DNA of 64,000 nt from contig CAIMLR010000047.1 of NCBI GenBank assembly GCA_903842345.1, positions 124,001 to 188,000 on the forward strand. The letters are read 5' to 3'. The stretch is from an uncultured Myxococcales bacterium. Lineage in GTDB: Bacteria; Myxococcota_A; UBA9042. Each line of letters opens with the position of its first letter. Position 1 is the stretch's first letter. The position numbers and the translations under genes are program-made. This document shows, piece after piece, positions 49,428 to 59,946 of the stretch. Below the pieces are notes generated by a model, which was given only the letters and a program-made list of their open reading frames with translations, did no database searches and was not told the DNA's origin.

Positions 49428-50774
49428 ATGAAACGCAGCGTTTTTTCCTGGATCATCCTGTTTGGCGCCGCGACGGTTGTCGCAGCGGGTTGCGGCAGCA
49501 CCGTGGAGACGCATGCCGATGAGGATGCGGTGACGGACGCCACGACCGACGCCATCGGCACCGGCGAAGGCGTGACGGCGACTGACGCCAGCGACACGAG
49601 CAGCGGCAGCGACGTGGAAACCATCAGCGTCCCGACGACCTACACGCCGGTCTGCAAGGCCGATGGCGACTGCCCGGATGGCGCGTGCGTCACCGGTGTC
49701 TGCGTCCTCACGCCGACGGAAGTGGGCAATCTGACCGATCCCGCCAACGACTACGAGCCGTCGACGGAAGTGCTCGAAACAGGCTGCGTCGACCAGTCCG
49801 TCGCCGACCAAATCAAGGGCTTGCCGGACATCAAAACCGTGACAGCGTGGGGCCGCGTCGATCGTTTCGGCGGCGGCGACATCACGTCCAACATCGAAGT
49901 CGACGTCTTCAAGCTGAGCGATTTTCATCCCGAGGCGTGCGCGGGCATCGTCGATTCCGACCTGCGGCAGGCGTGCTTCAACGATCCTGCCAAGGTCGGC
50001 ACGCCGCTTGGTCATACGATTTCGCTCGATCCGGATCAGCCTGCTGTCGACGCGAAGATCGACGTCCAGTCGAGCAAGAAGGCCGGCGACACGTGCGCGA
50101 TGCACTTTGACTGCCCCAACGGCTACGAATGCCGCAAGGTGAAGACCGACACGTCCAAGATCTGCATCAAGGCCCACGGCGTGTTCGCGATCGAAGGCGT
50201 GCCGACGAACACCGAGCTGGTGTTCCGCGTGCGCAAGCACAATCAGGCGGACACGTGGCATGACAGCTACTACTGGGATATCGTGCTGTTTTCCGACCAC
50301 CTGGACACCAAAGGCGCGGGCCATCAGCCGACCCGCTACATCGGGACGGACACGTACCACGTCAATCCGACGATCGTCGGCGAAGGCCAGTGGCAGCTCG
50401 TGCCGACGACGCTCGGCCTGGGCGACATCCAGGACGGCAACGGCGTGGTGGGCGGTCGCATCCGCGATTGCGGCAACCTGAAGCGCGGCGGTTACCCGAT
50501 CCACGACGCCAAGGTTGGCTTGGGCATTCCGCCGACGGGACTCGCGTTCTTCAACGACAACGAAGATGACACGGTGCCGATCAAGAACAAGCAGTCGACG
50601 GATACGCTCGGTCGCTTCGCCGCGGTCGACTTGCCGCCGGGCGCGAATCGCGTCTCGGCGACGGTCATGGTCGGCACGCAGACCCTCAAGCTGGGCAGCC
50701 AGGACGTGTTTGTCGTCCCGGGTTCGCTGATGATTGTGTCGCTGCCGGGCCGCATTCCGGTGCTCACGAAGTAG
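49428..50774 (+). CDS. Predicted lipoprotein, Asp/Thr-rich linker and Cys-rich motifs
   Basis: Lipobox VVAAGC; linker DEDAVTDATTDAIG...; PVCKADGDCPDGACVTGVCVL and GDTCAMHFDCPNGYECRKV. Confidence 0.8.
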   Translation: MKRSVFSWIILFGAATVVAAGCGSTVETHADEDAVTDATTDAIGTGEGVTATDASDTSSGSDVETISVPTTYTPVCKADGDCPDGACVTGVCVLTPTEVGNLTDPANDYEPSTEVLETGCVDQSVADQIKGLPDIKTVTAWGRVDRFGGGDITSNIEVDVFKLSDFHPEACAGIVDSDLRQACFNDPAKVGTPLGHTISLDPDQPAVDAKIDVQSSKKAGDTCAMHFDCPNGYECRKVKTDTSKICIKAHGVFAIEGVPTNTELVFRVRKHNQADTWHDSYYWDIVLFSDHLDTKGAGHQPTRYIGTDTYHVNPTIVGEGQWQLVPTTLGLGDIQDGNGVVGGRIRDCGNLKRGGYPIHDAKVGLGIPPTGLAFFNDNEDDTVPIKNKQSTDTLGRFAAVDLPPGANRVSATVMVGTQTLKLGSQDVFVVPGSLMIVSLPGRIPVLTK

Positions 50775-50828
50775 CGCGTGACACAGCTGAAGGCTTTGTC
50801 ATGTGCATGAAATAACGAGGAAAACGCC

Positions 50829-51383
50829 ATGCGAATGCTGCTTCTGATGTCCGCCGCCGTGGCCATGATTTCCGCGTGCCAGTCGCCGCCGCAGACGGTC
50901 GAGCGCCCCAAGCGCGTGCCGACGGCGGGGACGGCAACCCTGCCCCCGACGCCGGACTTGAACCCGCCGCAGGCACCGGAGCGTTATCCGGATGGCGCGT
51001 GGTCGGTGCATGGCCTGCTTTCGGCTGACAAGGCCAAGCTCGCTGCGGTTGATCCGGCGAGCCAGGCGCCCGCGAGCCTGCAACTGCGCGGCACCGTTGC
51101 GTCGCTGCATCCGTGCCCGCTCACGGAGAAGGTCTGTCGGCCGGCGCCGTACTTGGAGCTGAGCGACAACAAGACCGGTCAGGGGCGGCGGTTGCTTGTG
51201 GCGGGCGAACGGGACCTTGACGCCCGGCATTTCTCGGTCGGCACGGAAGTGACGGTGACCGGACGCTTTGCCACCGCCAGCGCGGACGGGATGTATTTCG
51301 CCCCGGACGGCCTGATTCTCCTCGATCCGCTGACACCACCAGCCGATGCCGATGCAACCGCCGCCAAACCAGACGCCAAGTAG
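50829..51383 (+). CDS. Small predicted lipoprotein
   Basis: MRMLLLMSAAVAMISAC lipobox; central LQLRGTVASLHPCPLTEKVCRPAPYLELSDN resembles OB-fold-like secreted proteins. Confidence 0.65.
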   Translation: MRMLLLMSAAVAMISACQSPPQTVERPKRVPTAGTATLPPTPDLNPPQAPERYPDGAWSVHGLLSADKAKLAAVDPASQAPASLQLRGTVASLHPCPLTEKVCRPAPYLELSDNKTGQGRRLLVAGERDLDARHFSVGTEVTVTGRFATASADGMYFAPDGLILLDPLTPPADADATAAKPDAK

Positions 51384-51387
51384 CCCG

Positions 51388-53394
51388 ATGTGGCTGCGCC
51401 TGGCGCTGTTGGCGGTCGCGTTCACGCCCTCGCTCGCGCACGCGCAGGCGATCGACCGCGGGCGTGAGGCGGACGTTCTGCGGCTGCTGCTGCCGTACGT
51501 CGACGACGGTCCGGTGGGCGATGGCAAGCTGACGCGCATCGCGATTCGGTCGGATGCCATCGAGCTCGACGTTGTCGACGCGCAAGGCAAGGTGGGATCG
51601 CTGAAGCTGACGCCGAGGCTGCGCGCGGACCCGCAGTCGGGGTCGACGTCGTTTCGCATCGACATACCGCAAGCGCCGACGCCGCAGCTCGGTCAGGCGC
51701 AACAGCTCCTGCGCGCGGCGATTGTCCACAACGATAACGGGACCTTTTTCGCGGGTGCCTCGGCGCTGCCGGCCAAGGCGCTCAAGCCGCCGCCAATGAT
51801 GGACGCCGAGAAGCTTGCGTCGACGCTGGCTTGGGCCGGCGCGCTGTGGCTCGTCCTGCTAGCGTTGCTCGCCTGGCACCTGTGGCTGGACCGCGCGCCG
51901 GTGAAATGGCTGTTCTGGCTGACGTTCGCGCTCATGGCCGCGCTGGTCCGGCGACAAGTGCCGTTTGTGCCGCTGCACGCCAATGGTCACGGTTTTGAGG
52001 AAATCCTGATCGCGATTGGCGATCCCGATTCCCGTGCCGCGACGGGTCGCTTCGTCGCCCAGTACGGCGCGACCTGGCTCGTGCCGCTGCGCGCGTTGAC
52101 GCGGTGGATCGGCCAGTCGCACGATCAGCTGGCGATTGCCTCGTCGGCGCTTGGCGGGCTGGCCGCGGCGTTTGGGACGGCGGCGGCCTGGCGTCTCTCC
52201 CGGCAATGGCTTTGGACCGCCCTCGCCGCGGCGCTGCTCGTTTTTGCCCCGGTCGCCGTGCGCGTGGGTCACAGCGAATCGACGTTCGTCGTCGCGCAGC
52301 TCCTCGTGGCGCTGGCGCTGTGGCTCGCGACCCATCCGCCGCGCCGCGCCACGCTGCCGCTGCTCGTCACGCTGGCGCTGCTCGCTCTCGGTCATCCGAT
52401 CGGCATTGGACTCGCGGTCGGCGTCTATCTGCTCGTGCTGGCGATGGCCCTGGACGGCGCGGACCTGACAAGCGCGGACTGGCGCCCTGCCCAGCATCTG
52501 CTCCTGCTCGCGGGCTTGGGCATCGCAGTCGCGCTGGAGCTGTCCGGGAGCCGTGCGGGCGTCGCGGATCGGCTGACCTATGACGCGCGCTTTCACGTCC
52601 CCGTGCCGACGATGCCGCACGAGTATTGGCTCTGGCTGCAAGCCGGCTATGCGCCGCGGATGGCCGCGCTCGCAGGTCTGCTCGGTCTCCTGTCGTTTGG
52701 CCACGGTCGCGTTGGCGGCATGCGGTGGGTCACACTGGCGACGGCGGTTGCAGGCACCGGTCTGGTGGCGGTCGCTGGCCTGATGGTCACGGCATGCGCG
52801 ACCGACGGCTTGCGCTATCAGGCGCCTTTCGCACCGGTGCTGGCGCTGCTCATCACCCGCGTCGGCCAGGGGCTGTCCGCGCCGCTGCAAAGCCGGATGC
52901 TGGCCGTTGTGCTGTGGGTCGGCATCGCGTATGGGTTCACCGATCTGCGCGCAGGTCGGCGTCTCGATGCCCAAGGGCAATCGTACCAACACCTGCGCGA
53001 GAGCCTGCAAGGCCTCCGCGGCGACGTGTGGCTGGCAGCGCCGGACCGCGCGGAGGGCCACGAGCGCGTCGTTGTGCAGATGCCGGCGGGCCGACTCTCA
53101 GCGGGCGGCGTGACGCTCCGTGGTCTGCTTGCCGAGGATGTGCGCGACGCGTGCAAGGCTGGGACGCCGCTGCCCAAGCAGTCGTTCGTCTGGTTTGACC
53201 ATGCGTGCAGTGGCCGGGTGCCGGCTGGGAGTCCGCCGCCGTGCGAGGCGTTGCGGCCACTCGCGGGCGACACCGTCCGGGAGTTTGAGATCCTGCCGCT
53301 GCCGCGCGTGAACGCCGAGGGGATGAGTGGCGAATTCAACTCATACCCTCCGGGCGGGGTCGAGTTGCGGCTGGCGCGGTTGAAATGTCCTTGA
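51388..53394 (+). CDS. Polytopic membrane protein, possible GT-C (PMT-like) glycosyltransferase, with N-terminal extracytoplasmic domain
   Basis: Signal peptide MWLRLALLAVAFTPSLAHA, ~120 aa soluble part, then many TM helices; VAVRVGHSESTFVVAQLLVALALWLA. Confidence 0.6.
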   Translation: MWLRLALLAVAFTPSLAHAQAIDRGREADVLRLLLPYVDDGPVGDGKLTRIAIRSDAIELDVVDAQGKVGSLKLTPRLRADPQSGSTSFRIDIPQAPTPQLGQAQQLLRAAIVHNDNGTFFAGASALPAKALKPPPMMDAEKLASTLAWAGALWLVLLALLAWHLWLDRAPVKWLFWLTFALMAALVRRQVPFVPLHANGHGFEEILIAIGDPDSRAATGRFVAQYGATWLVPLRALTRWIGQSHDQLAIASSALGGLAAAFGTAAAWRLSRQWLWTALAAALLVFAPVAVRVGHSESTFVVAQLLVALALWLATHPPRRATLPLLVTLALLALGHPIGIGLAVGVYLLVLAMALDGADLTSADWRPAQHLLLLAGLGIAVALELSGSRAGVADRLTYDARFHVPVPTMPHEYWLWLQAGYAPRMAALAGLLGLLSFGHGRVGGMRWVTLATAVAGTGLVAVAGLMVTACATDGLRYQAPFAPVLALLITRVGQGLSAPLQSRMLAVVLWVGIAYGFTDLRAGRRLDAQGQSYQHLRESLQGLRGDVWLAAPDRAEGHERVVVQMPAGRLSAGGVTLRGLLAEDVRDACKAGTPLPKQSFVWFDHACSGRVPAGSPPPCEALRPLAGDTVREFEILPLPRVNAEGMSGEFNSYPPGGVELRLARLKCP

Positions 53395-53440
53395 ATGGGC
53401 ACGGAAATGCTGCGTACTGGGGATTGGCTGGGGCTTCGCC

Positions 53441-54361
53441 TTGTTGCACAATCGTGGATGGAGCAACGGATCGTTGGAGAACGTGGCGCATCATTCATTT
53501 CACGCTTGTGCCTTGGGGCTGCTGGTCGTTGCCCTTGCGCTGACGGCTTGCGCGAAGACGCCAGCACAGCTGCGCTATGAGGCATTTGCGGCGCAGAATT
53601 CCGCGGGCGAGATCCAAACGCCGGTCTACCTGCCGGGGCGCATCGTGCCCGTCGTCGTGCTCCATGTCCGCGTCTTTGCCGACGACACGTTCCGTTCCGC
53701 CGTGCCGCTTTGGCGCGTCGCTGCGCGGCGGCGGTTGGACACGTTCTTTGCGTACGTGAGCAAGCGCTTTCCGGTCCGGTTTGAGGTCGATGCCGTCGCG
53801 GAATGGCATCACGCGGTGCCTTCGTCGGGGCCGCCGGGGATGGATGGGGCGCAGTTTCGCGCGCTGGACCGCGGTGATGGCGTGGATTGGGTCATTGTGC
53901 TTGTCGGACCCACGCTTGGCCGCGGTGGCGGCGAGGAGTTCGGTTCCACGGATCTGGCGACGAAGCTGGTGTTCATGCGGCCGGGCATTTCTGCGCGGGA
54001 GCGGCAGCAGGAGGAAGCCCTTAAAGGTTTCGATCAGGATGACTTGCGGGCAATAACCCACGACCGCGTGCGGCACCGCGAGCTGATGTTCCTCCTGCGG
54101 GCGTGGGCGCGCAGCCTGGGCGTGCCGTTCGATGCCGATTACGGGCACGTGCTGGCACCGGAGTATGAGCTGCACGCTTCCGAGTTCAGCGCCGCGTCGG
54201 GTCGGCTCATCGCGCTTGGGCTGCGGTATCGCCGCGATTGGACGCCTGCGGCGCGGGTCGCTTGGGGCAAGGAAGTCCTGCACGGCATCGCCGATAGCCC
54301 CGACGCGTACGATCCGCGTGCGAGCGATGAGGTTGGCGCTTGGTCGACGACCCTGCCCTAG
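53441..54361 (+). CDS. Predicted lipoprotein of unknown function
   Basis: Hydrophobic segment ending ALALTAC lipobox. Confidence 0.65.
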   Translation: MLHNRGWSNGSLENVAHHSFHACALGLLVVALALTACAKTPAQLRYEAFAAQNSAGEIQTPVYLPGRIVPVVVLHVRVFADDTFRSAVPLWRVAARRRLDTFFAYVSKRFPVRFEVDAVAEWHHAVPSSGPPGMDGAQFRALDRGDGVDWVIVLVGPTLGRGGGEEFGSTDLATKLVFMRPGISARERQQEEALKGFDQDDLRAITHDRVRHRELMFLLRAWARSLGVPFDADYGHVLAPEYELHASEFSAASGRLIALGLRYRRDWTPAARVAWGKEVLHGIADSPDAYDPRASDEVGAWSTTLP

Positions 54362-54439
54362 CGGCTTGTCAGGCCAAGTTCGAGTTCGAGCGTGCGCGGT
54401 CGCCGGCTGAAATGCCCCACGGCTACCCGGTCAGGCGGC

Positions 54440-54961
54440 TCAGACCAGCCGCTTTTCCATGACAAAATCATCCATCACGAATCCGCGGCCGATCGGAAAG
54501 GTCGCCGATTCCCTCACGGTAAAGCCAAACTTGCGATAGATGGCGATCGATTCCAGGTTCTTCTTGTTCACGGTCAGCATCAAGGTCGCGCACCCACGCA
54601 CGCGCGCGGCCGCTTCCACGTGCCGCAGCATCCTGCCGCCCAGACCCAGGCCTTTGTAGTCCACGCGCAGGTACAGTTGCTCCAACTTCAGTTCACGCGG
54701 CTTGGGCGTCAGCGCGTAGCTGCAATAGCCGATCACCTCGCCCTCCAGCTTGAGCAGCCGCAGCCAACTCTCCTGCTCGGGCAGGTACAGCCGCAGGCGC
54801 TCGGGCGTATAGCGACCGCCCAGCATGTAGTCGAGCTGTTCCGGGCTGACGATTTCGGCATAGTGCTGGTGCCAGATCTCCGCCGCGAGCTTGGCCAGCC
54901 CGGCGAAATCGGCTTCTGTCAGTGGCACCAGCGCGATGAGGGGAGTGTCGGTTTGGGGCAT
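54440..54961 (-). CDS. GNAT family N-acetyltransferase
   Basis: QLYLRVDYKGLGLGGRMLRHVEAAARVRGCATLMLTVNKKNLESIAIYRKFGF: acetyl-CoA-binding motif A/B. Confidence 0.92.
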   Translation of the reverse strand: MPQTDTPLIALVPLTEADFAGLAKLAAEIWHQHYAEIVSPEQLDYMLGGRYTPERLRLYLPEQESWLRLLKLEGEVIGYCSYALTPKPRELKLEQLYLRVDYKGLGLGGRMLRHVEAAARVRGCATLMLTVNKKNLESIAIYRKFGFTVRESATFPIGRGFVMDDFVMEKRLV

Positions 54962-55027
54962 CTGGGCGGCTCCTCGGATGCAACGCTACACGGACGTCCC
55001 CCAGAGCGCCAGTTGAAAAAACCGAAC

Positions 55028-56167
55028 TCAGCCCGGAAGGCCGTCGCGGCGCGGTTGGGTCAGGATCGGCCAGTACACTGCGGCGAAAATTCCGTAGCCA
55101 ACCGACCACAGGATGCCGGAGAGAACCACCGCGTGCGGATGCGCGACCGCAACGCGCAGCAGCGCACCGGCGATCACGAGGACGTACGCGAGCACGGTCG
55201 CGCGCGAGACAACCAGCGGCCGCCCCGCGTGGCCCAGCGCCGCCCGCGACGCCACGGCGAGGATCATCACGCCAATCGCACCGGCGGTCAGCGCGTGCAG
55301 CGCGGCAAAATAGCCAATCGGCCCGCCCAGATCCGCGACGCCCTTGAGCGCCAGGCCCAGCGGCACGAACGCGTACCCCGCGTGCAGGATCCACACGATG
55401 GGCAGGTGCCGCGTCTGCCACGTGCGCCACAGGGTCATGCGCGCGCCCAGCACGACCGCCGCGAACAGCGCCGCGATGCCGCTCACTTGCGACATGGGCA
55501 CGGCCAATTCCGTCACCGCTACCGCCAGCGCCGCCGGGACCGCGAGGATGTCCAGCCAACGCGGCGTATGGCACTCGTGGTTCGGGTCGCCCGCCATCTT
55601 CAGCGCGTTGCGGGTGAACGTCGGCACGATGCGTCCGGCGATGAGCGCGATCAGCGTCGTCACCACGTAGGCAGCGACCCGGAGCGCGAGGCTCGGTGAG
55701 CCAAAATGGAACAGCGCGTTCAAGCCCGCCAGCGCGAGCAGGATGAAGGGAACGCCGTAGTTGCGGCGGTTGCGCGCGCGGAAGATTGGCCAGGCCATGA
55801 AGCCGGCGAAGGTCGGCAGGAAGAGCAGATCGAGGAGCGAGAAGCCGGGCAGCCACATCGCCACGCGCCCCAGGAGCCACAGCGCGACGAGAAACGCGAC
55901 GCGCGGGCCTTGATGCGGGCGGGAATCCGTCCACTTTGGCACTGCGGCGAGCAGGAAGCCGGCGATTGCGGCGACCGCGAAACCAAAGACCATCTCGTGA
56001 CCATGCCAGGTGGAAATGAGCGGCAGGTAGCCGCGCCAGGCGAGCAGCCACATGGGAAGCGCGAAAGCGGCGTAAAGGCCGGCCAGCAGGAAGAACGGCC
56101 GGTGGCCCGCGGCGAGCAGGATGGGGCCGCGGTACGTCTCACTCGTGGGCCCAAGGGGAATTGGCAT
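55028..56167 (-). CDS. NnrS family membrane protein
   Basis: GHRPFFLLAGLYAAFALPMWLL, WHGHEMVFGFAVAAIAGFLLAAVPKWTD, ALTAGAIGVMILAVASRAALGHAGRPL. Confidence 0.92.
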   Translation of the reverse strand: MPIPLGPTSETYRGPILLAAGHRPFFLLAGLYAAFALPMWLLAWRGYLPLISTWHGHEMVFGFAVAAIAGFLLAAVPKWTDSRPHQGPRVAFLVALWLLGRVAMWLPGFSLLDLLFLPTFAGFMAWPIFRARNRRNYGVPFILLALAGLNALFHFGSPSLALRVAAYVVTTLIALIAGRIVPTFTRNALKMAGDPNHECHTPRWLDILAVPAALAVAVTELAVPMSQVSGIAALFAAVVLGARMTLWRTWQTRHLPIVWILHAGYAFVPLGLALKGVADLGGPIGYFAALHALTAGAIGVMILAVASRAALGHAGRPLVVSRATVLAYVLVIAGALLRVAVAHPHAVVLSGILWSVGYGIFAAVYWPILTQPRRDGLPG

Positions 56168-56251
56168 GGTCTGGCTGCGCTGCTGTGGCCGGGATGGCAA
56201 GCGGACTTTGCGCTCGCAGACCGGGTGGGTCAATGCGATCGGCAGGATGCC

Positions 56252-57526
56252 TTAGAACAGCGAGGCAAATAGTGCCAGCGCACACACCGCCATCACTGCG
56301 AACGTCACCATCAGCATGATGCGCGACATCCTGCCGCTGACCTGCTTGCCCATGATGTGGCGATCGTTGGCGATGCGCGAGATGAGGAAGACCAGCGGTA
56401 CGGCGACGACGCCGTTGAGCACGGCGGCGAAAACGAGGCTGCGCATCGGGTTGATGCCGAGGAGCGTGATGGCCAGGCCGATGGCGATGGAGGCGATGAT
56501 GACGCCGTAGAAGCCAGGCGCCTCGTGCGGTTTCTTGTCGAGGCCCTGGCTCCAGCCGAACGCCTCGCTGACGGCGTAGGATGCCGATCCCGCGAGCACC
56601 GGGATCCCGAGCAGGCCCATGCCGACAACGCCGAGCGCGAACAAGCCCTTGGCCCACGTGCCGGCGTGCGGAAACGTCTGGACCAGCGGCTCCAGCGCTT
56701 TGGCGGCATCCGCGGCCGTCGCGATGTTGGTCACGCCATTGGCATGCAGCACGGTCGCGGTCGTCACCATCATGAACCAGCTGCCCATTTGCGAGACGCC
56801 CATGCCCACGGCGTTGTCCGTGCGCAGCTGGCGGATCGTGCGGCGCTTGTGGTGGTTCTTGTCGGCGTAGTCGCGCTCTTCGACTTCCTCCGCGGCCTGC
56901 CAGAAGAACATGTACGGGCTGATTGTCGTGCCGAGGATGCCGACGATGACGTAGAGATAAGCCGTGTCAAACTGCAGGCGCGGCACGAACGTCGCCTCCA
57001 GAATCTCCCCCCAAGGCTCGTGGACCAGCAGCGCCGTCGCGACGTAGGACAGCAGCGCGAGCGCCAGAAGCTTGAGGAATTTTGCGTACTGGTGGTAGCC
57101 GATGAAGATCTCCAGCAGCAGCACGATGATCGTGAAAAGCACGCTCAGCACCGCCGTGGGCAGCGGAATCAGCAGCGCGAGCGACTCGCCCACCGCGGCA
57201 ATGTCCGCGGCGATGTTGATGGTGTTGGCGATGACGACGAGCGCGACGACGCCGTACAGCACCTTGCGCGAGTACCGCCGCGCCGTGGCCTGCGCGAGCC
57301 CCTCGCCCGTGACGCGACCGATCCGCGCGGCCGCTTCCTGCACCGCGACCATCAGCGGCAGGCACAGGGTCAGCGTCCAGAGTTGGCCATAGCCAAAAGC
57401 CGCGCCTGCTTGCGAATACGTGGCAATGCCGGACGGATCATCGTCCGCGGCACCCGTGATGAGTCCTGGCCCCAGTCCGCTCAGCCATTTGGATAGCTTG
57501 GATTTCTTGGCCACGGGAACCTGCAA
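56252..57526 (-). CDS. Nramp family divalent metal transporter
   Basis: GLGPGLITGAADDDPSGIATYSQAGAAFGY (DPGN-like region DDDPSG), 11 TM helices. Confidence 0.9.
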   Translation of the reverse strand: MQVPVAKKSKLSKWLSGLGPGLITGAADDDPSGIATYSQAGAAFGYGQLWTLTLCLPLMVAVQEAAARIGRVTGEGLAQATARRYSRKVLYGVVALVVIANTINIAADIAAVGESLALLIPLPTAVLSVLFTIIVLLLEIFIGYHQYAKFLKLLALALLSYVATALLVHEPWGEILEATFVPRLQFDTAYLYVIVGILGTTISPYMFFWQAAEEVEERDYADKNHHKRRTIRQLRTDNAVGMGVSQMGSWFMMVTTATVLHANGVTNIATAADAAKALEPLVQTFPHAGTWAKGLFALGVVGMGLLGIPVLAGSASYAVSEAFGWSQGLDKKPHEAPGFYGVIIASIAIGLAITLLGINPMRSLVFAAVLNGVVAVPLVFLISRIANDRHIMGKQVSGRMSRIMLMVTFAVMAVCALALFASLF

Positions 57527-57621
57527 ACGGCTTGCGCAGCGCTGAATTGGAGCACCTACGAGCCAGCTTCAATGTGGCCTGCAGGCCCCTTTCCGTCAAG
57601 GGCTGGACGGCGCGCTGCACA

Positions 57622-58344
57622 TTACGCAACAGATTCTGGCGACGGGCCAAAGACGCGGCGATAGAGCACGCCGTTGGCAATGACAAACGTCGGCAGCGCC
57701 CAGATGAGGCCGAGGCCGAGCGGAATGCAGCTCGCGATGAACATCAGGCCGGTCAGGAGAAAGTAGCCAAAGAACTTCCACCACTTGTGGCCAACCGACT
57801 TGCGGCACGTCTCCATGGCGTCCCAAGGCTGCAGCCCGTGATCGGCCACCAGCAGCGGCGCGAACGTATAGCTGATGGCGAGGTAAACGCCCGGCAGCAG
57901 GAGCGCCATGAAACCGAGGATGATCGCGAGGTAGACAAGCACCTGCACAATCACGAGCTGCACGTTGTACGGGCTGAGATAGCGGAATACGTCGCTCGCC
58001 GTGATGGTCTCCCCGGCGGCGCGGCGCACGCCCATCTTGAAGAGCCCGATGTACAGCGGTCCGGTGATGGGCAGGATCAGGAGGCCGCCAAAGATCTGCG
58101 AAGCTTGGCCGTTGCCGAGCAGCGCCTTTTGCACCATGCCGCCAATGACGGAGATGAAGCCGATGAAGAGGATGGCGCCCCAGAATGCGCCCTTCGCGCC
58201 AGCGGTTTTTTCCCACGCCTCAGCGAAAATTTCGTTGACGGTGAAGTCGTACTCGCCGTTCAACGCGCCGTCCAGCGAGCCCGCGCCGGTCTGCGGCGTG
58301 AAGCTGGGCGGCTGATAGCCTGGCGTCTGGTATGGATTGGACAT
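57622..58344 (-). CDS. Multi-pass membrane protein of unknown function
   Basis: MSNPYQTPGYQPPSFTPQTG Pro-rich cytoplasmic start, then ~5-6 TM helices. Confidence 0.7.
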   Translation of the reverse strand: MSNPYQTPGYQPPSFTPQTGAGSLDGALNGEYDFTVNEIFAEAWEKTAGAKGAFWGAILFIGFISVIGGMVQKALLGNGQASQIFGGLLILPITGPLYIGLFKMGVRRAAGETITASDVFRYLSPYNVQLVIVQVLVYLAIILGFMALLLPGVYLAISYTFAPLLVADHGLQPWDAMETCRKSVGHKWWKFFGYFLLTGLMFIASCIPLGLGLIWALPTFVIANGVLYRRVFGPSPESVA

Positions 58345-58504
58345 GATGGCGCCCCCTTGGTGTGCGGCAACTCTGCGCGCGCTGCTGCGGCGGGTCAAGG
58401 CCCGGGCGCGGCGTGCGCTCGGCAGTACACGCTCGCGGTGCCGGGCCAAAATGCCCGCAGTCCGCCCGTGTTCAAAAAAGGTCAGCCTGTGTAGCATCGC
58501 CACC

Positions 58505-59752
58505 ATGGACAGCAACGCGCCCATTGTCGACTTGCCCGCTTCCGCCCGCTGGCGCGCGTACGCCATCAGCGTGCTGGGCTGGATGTTTGACTTCTACGAC
58601 CTCGTGGTCTTCGCCTACCTCGCCCGCGCCATCGGCAAGGACTGGCACTGGGGCGCGGACTTCAACCGCAACAAGGCGCTGCTCGTCGGCATCACGCTCG
58701 CGGCATCGGGGATTGGCGGCATCGTCTTTGGCGGCCTCGCCGACCGCTTTGGCCGGCGCAGCGTCATGGCGTGGACCATCCTCATCTACTCGCTGAGCAC
58801 GGGCTTGTGCGGCCTCGCGCCCAACATCGTGTGGCTCGCGTGCCTGCGCGCGGTCACGGGCTTGGGCGTGGGCGGCGAGTGGGCGACCGGGCACGCGCTC
58901 ATGGCCGAGATTTTCCCCAAGGAAATGCACGGTCGCGCCGCGGCCTTCCTGCAGGCTGGCGAGCCCGTCGGCGTCGCACTTGCCGTCATTGCCGGCCTGT
59001 GGCTGGAGCCGCGCGTCGGGTGGCGCACCGTGTTCTTCATCTCCGCCCTGCCCGCCTTCCTGGTGCTGCTGGTGCGCCGCCATACGCCCGAGTCGCCGCT
59101 GTGGCTGGCGCGTCCCAAGCGCGCGTTTCTCGCGCCGTACAAGATCCTGATGCGCGACCATTGGCGGCCGGCGCTGCAGGGCTGGGTGCTGGGCTGTTCC
59201 AAGCTGGGCACGTACTGGCTGACGTACATTTGGCTGCCGGAATACTTCATGGAGCTGGAGCAGAGCGGCCACGCCAACGCGCATTTCTCGGCCATCCGCA
59301 TCCAGTTCATCCTGGTTGCGCAAGGCGGCCAGCTGCTGGGGATGCTCATCTTTGGCTACGTCTCCGACCACTTTGGCCGCCGTCCCGCGTTCACCGTCTA
59401 TTCGCTGCTGACCGCGGGCGGGCTGTTTGCGCTCTCGCAATTTGGCGACCAGATGCTGGCCAACCCGCAGTGGTTCTGGCCGGCGATGGCCGCGGTAGGC
59501 TTTGGCTCGGGCTGTACGGCGGGCTTTGGCGCGCTGCTGGCCGAGCTGTTCCCCACCGAGATCCGCAACACGGCGATGGGCGCGGTCTACAACATGGCGC
59601 GCGCGTTCCAGTTTGTGACGCAGATGGCGATGGCAGCGATTGCGGCGTACGCCGGGATTGCCCAGGGGCTGCTGCTGGCGATGGGATTCGCGCTGGTGAC
59701 GGCGACCTGGGTGTGGACGTTCCGGGAGACGAAGGGCGAGGCTTTGGCGTAG
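58505..59752 (+). CDS. MFS transporter (metabolite:H+ symporter-like)
   Basis: ISVLGWMFDFYDLVVFAYLA, FGGLADRFGRRSVM, GLGVGGEWATGHALMAEIFPKEMHGRA. Confidence 0.9.
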   Translation: MDSNAPIVDLPASARWRAYAISVLGWMFDFYDLVVFAYLARAIGKDWHWGADFNRNKALLVGITLAASGIGGIVFGGLADRFGRRSVMAWTILIYSLSTGLCGLAPNIVWLACLRAVTGLGVGGEWATGHALMAEIFPKEMHGRAAAFLQAGEPVGVALAVIAGLWLEPRVGWRTVFFISALPAFLVLLVRRHTPESPLWLARPKRAFLAPYKILMRDHWRPALQGWVLGCSKLGTYWLTYIWLPEYFMELEQSGHANAHFSAIRIQFILVAQGGQLLGMLIFGYVSDHFGRRPAFTVYSLLTAGGLFALSQFGDQMLANPQWFWPAMAAVGFGSGCTAGFGALLAELFPTEIRNTAMGAVYNMARAFQFVTQMAMAAIAAYAGIAQGLLLAMGFALVTATWVWTFRETKGEALA

Positions 59753-59946
59753 GGGCGGGATCGGGCGCAGGATCGGGCGCGGGATCAGGTTTCGGAACGC
59801 TTACGTACGTGGCGGCGGCGCGGGAGACGGCGTGCGGCGCGCTGCGGGTAGCTCACGGCGGGGAGTTGCGCGCTTCCGCGCGCGGGCGGAGACGCCGACG
59901 ATGGCATGATCCGGTGGCGACCCCGGAGAGAACTCCCGGGCTGCGG

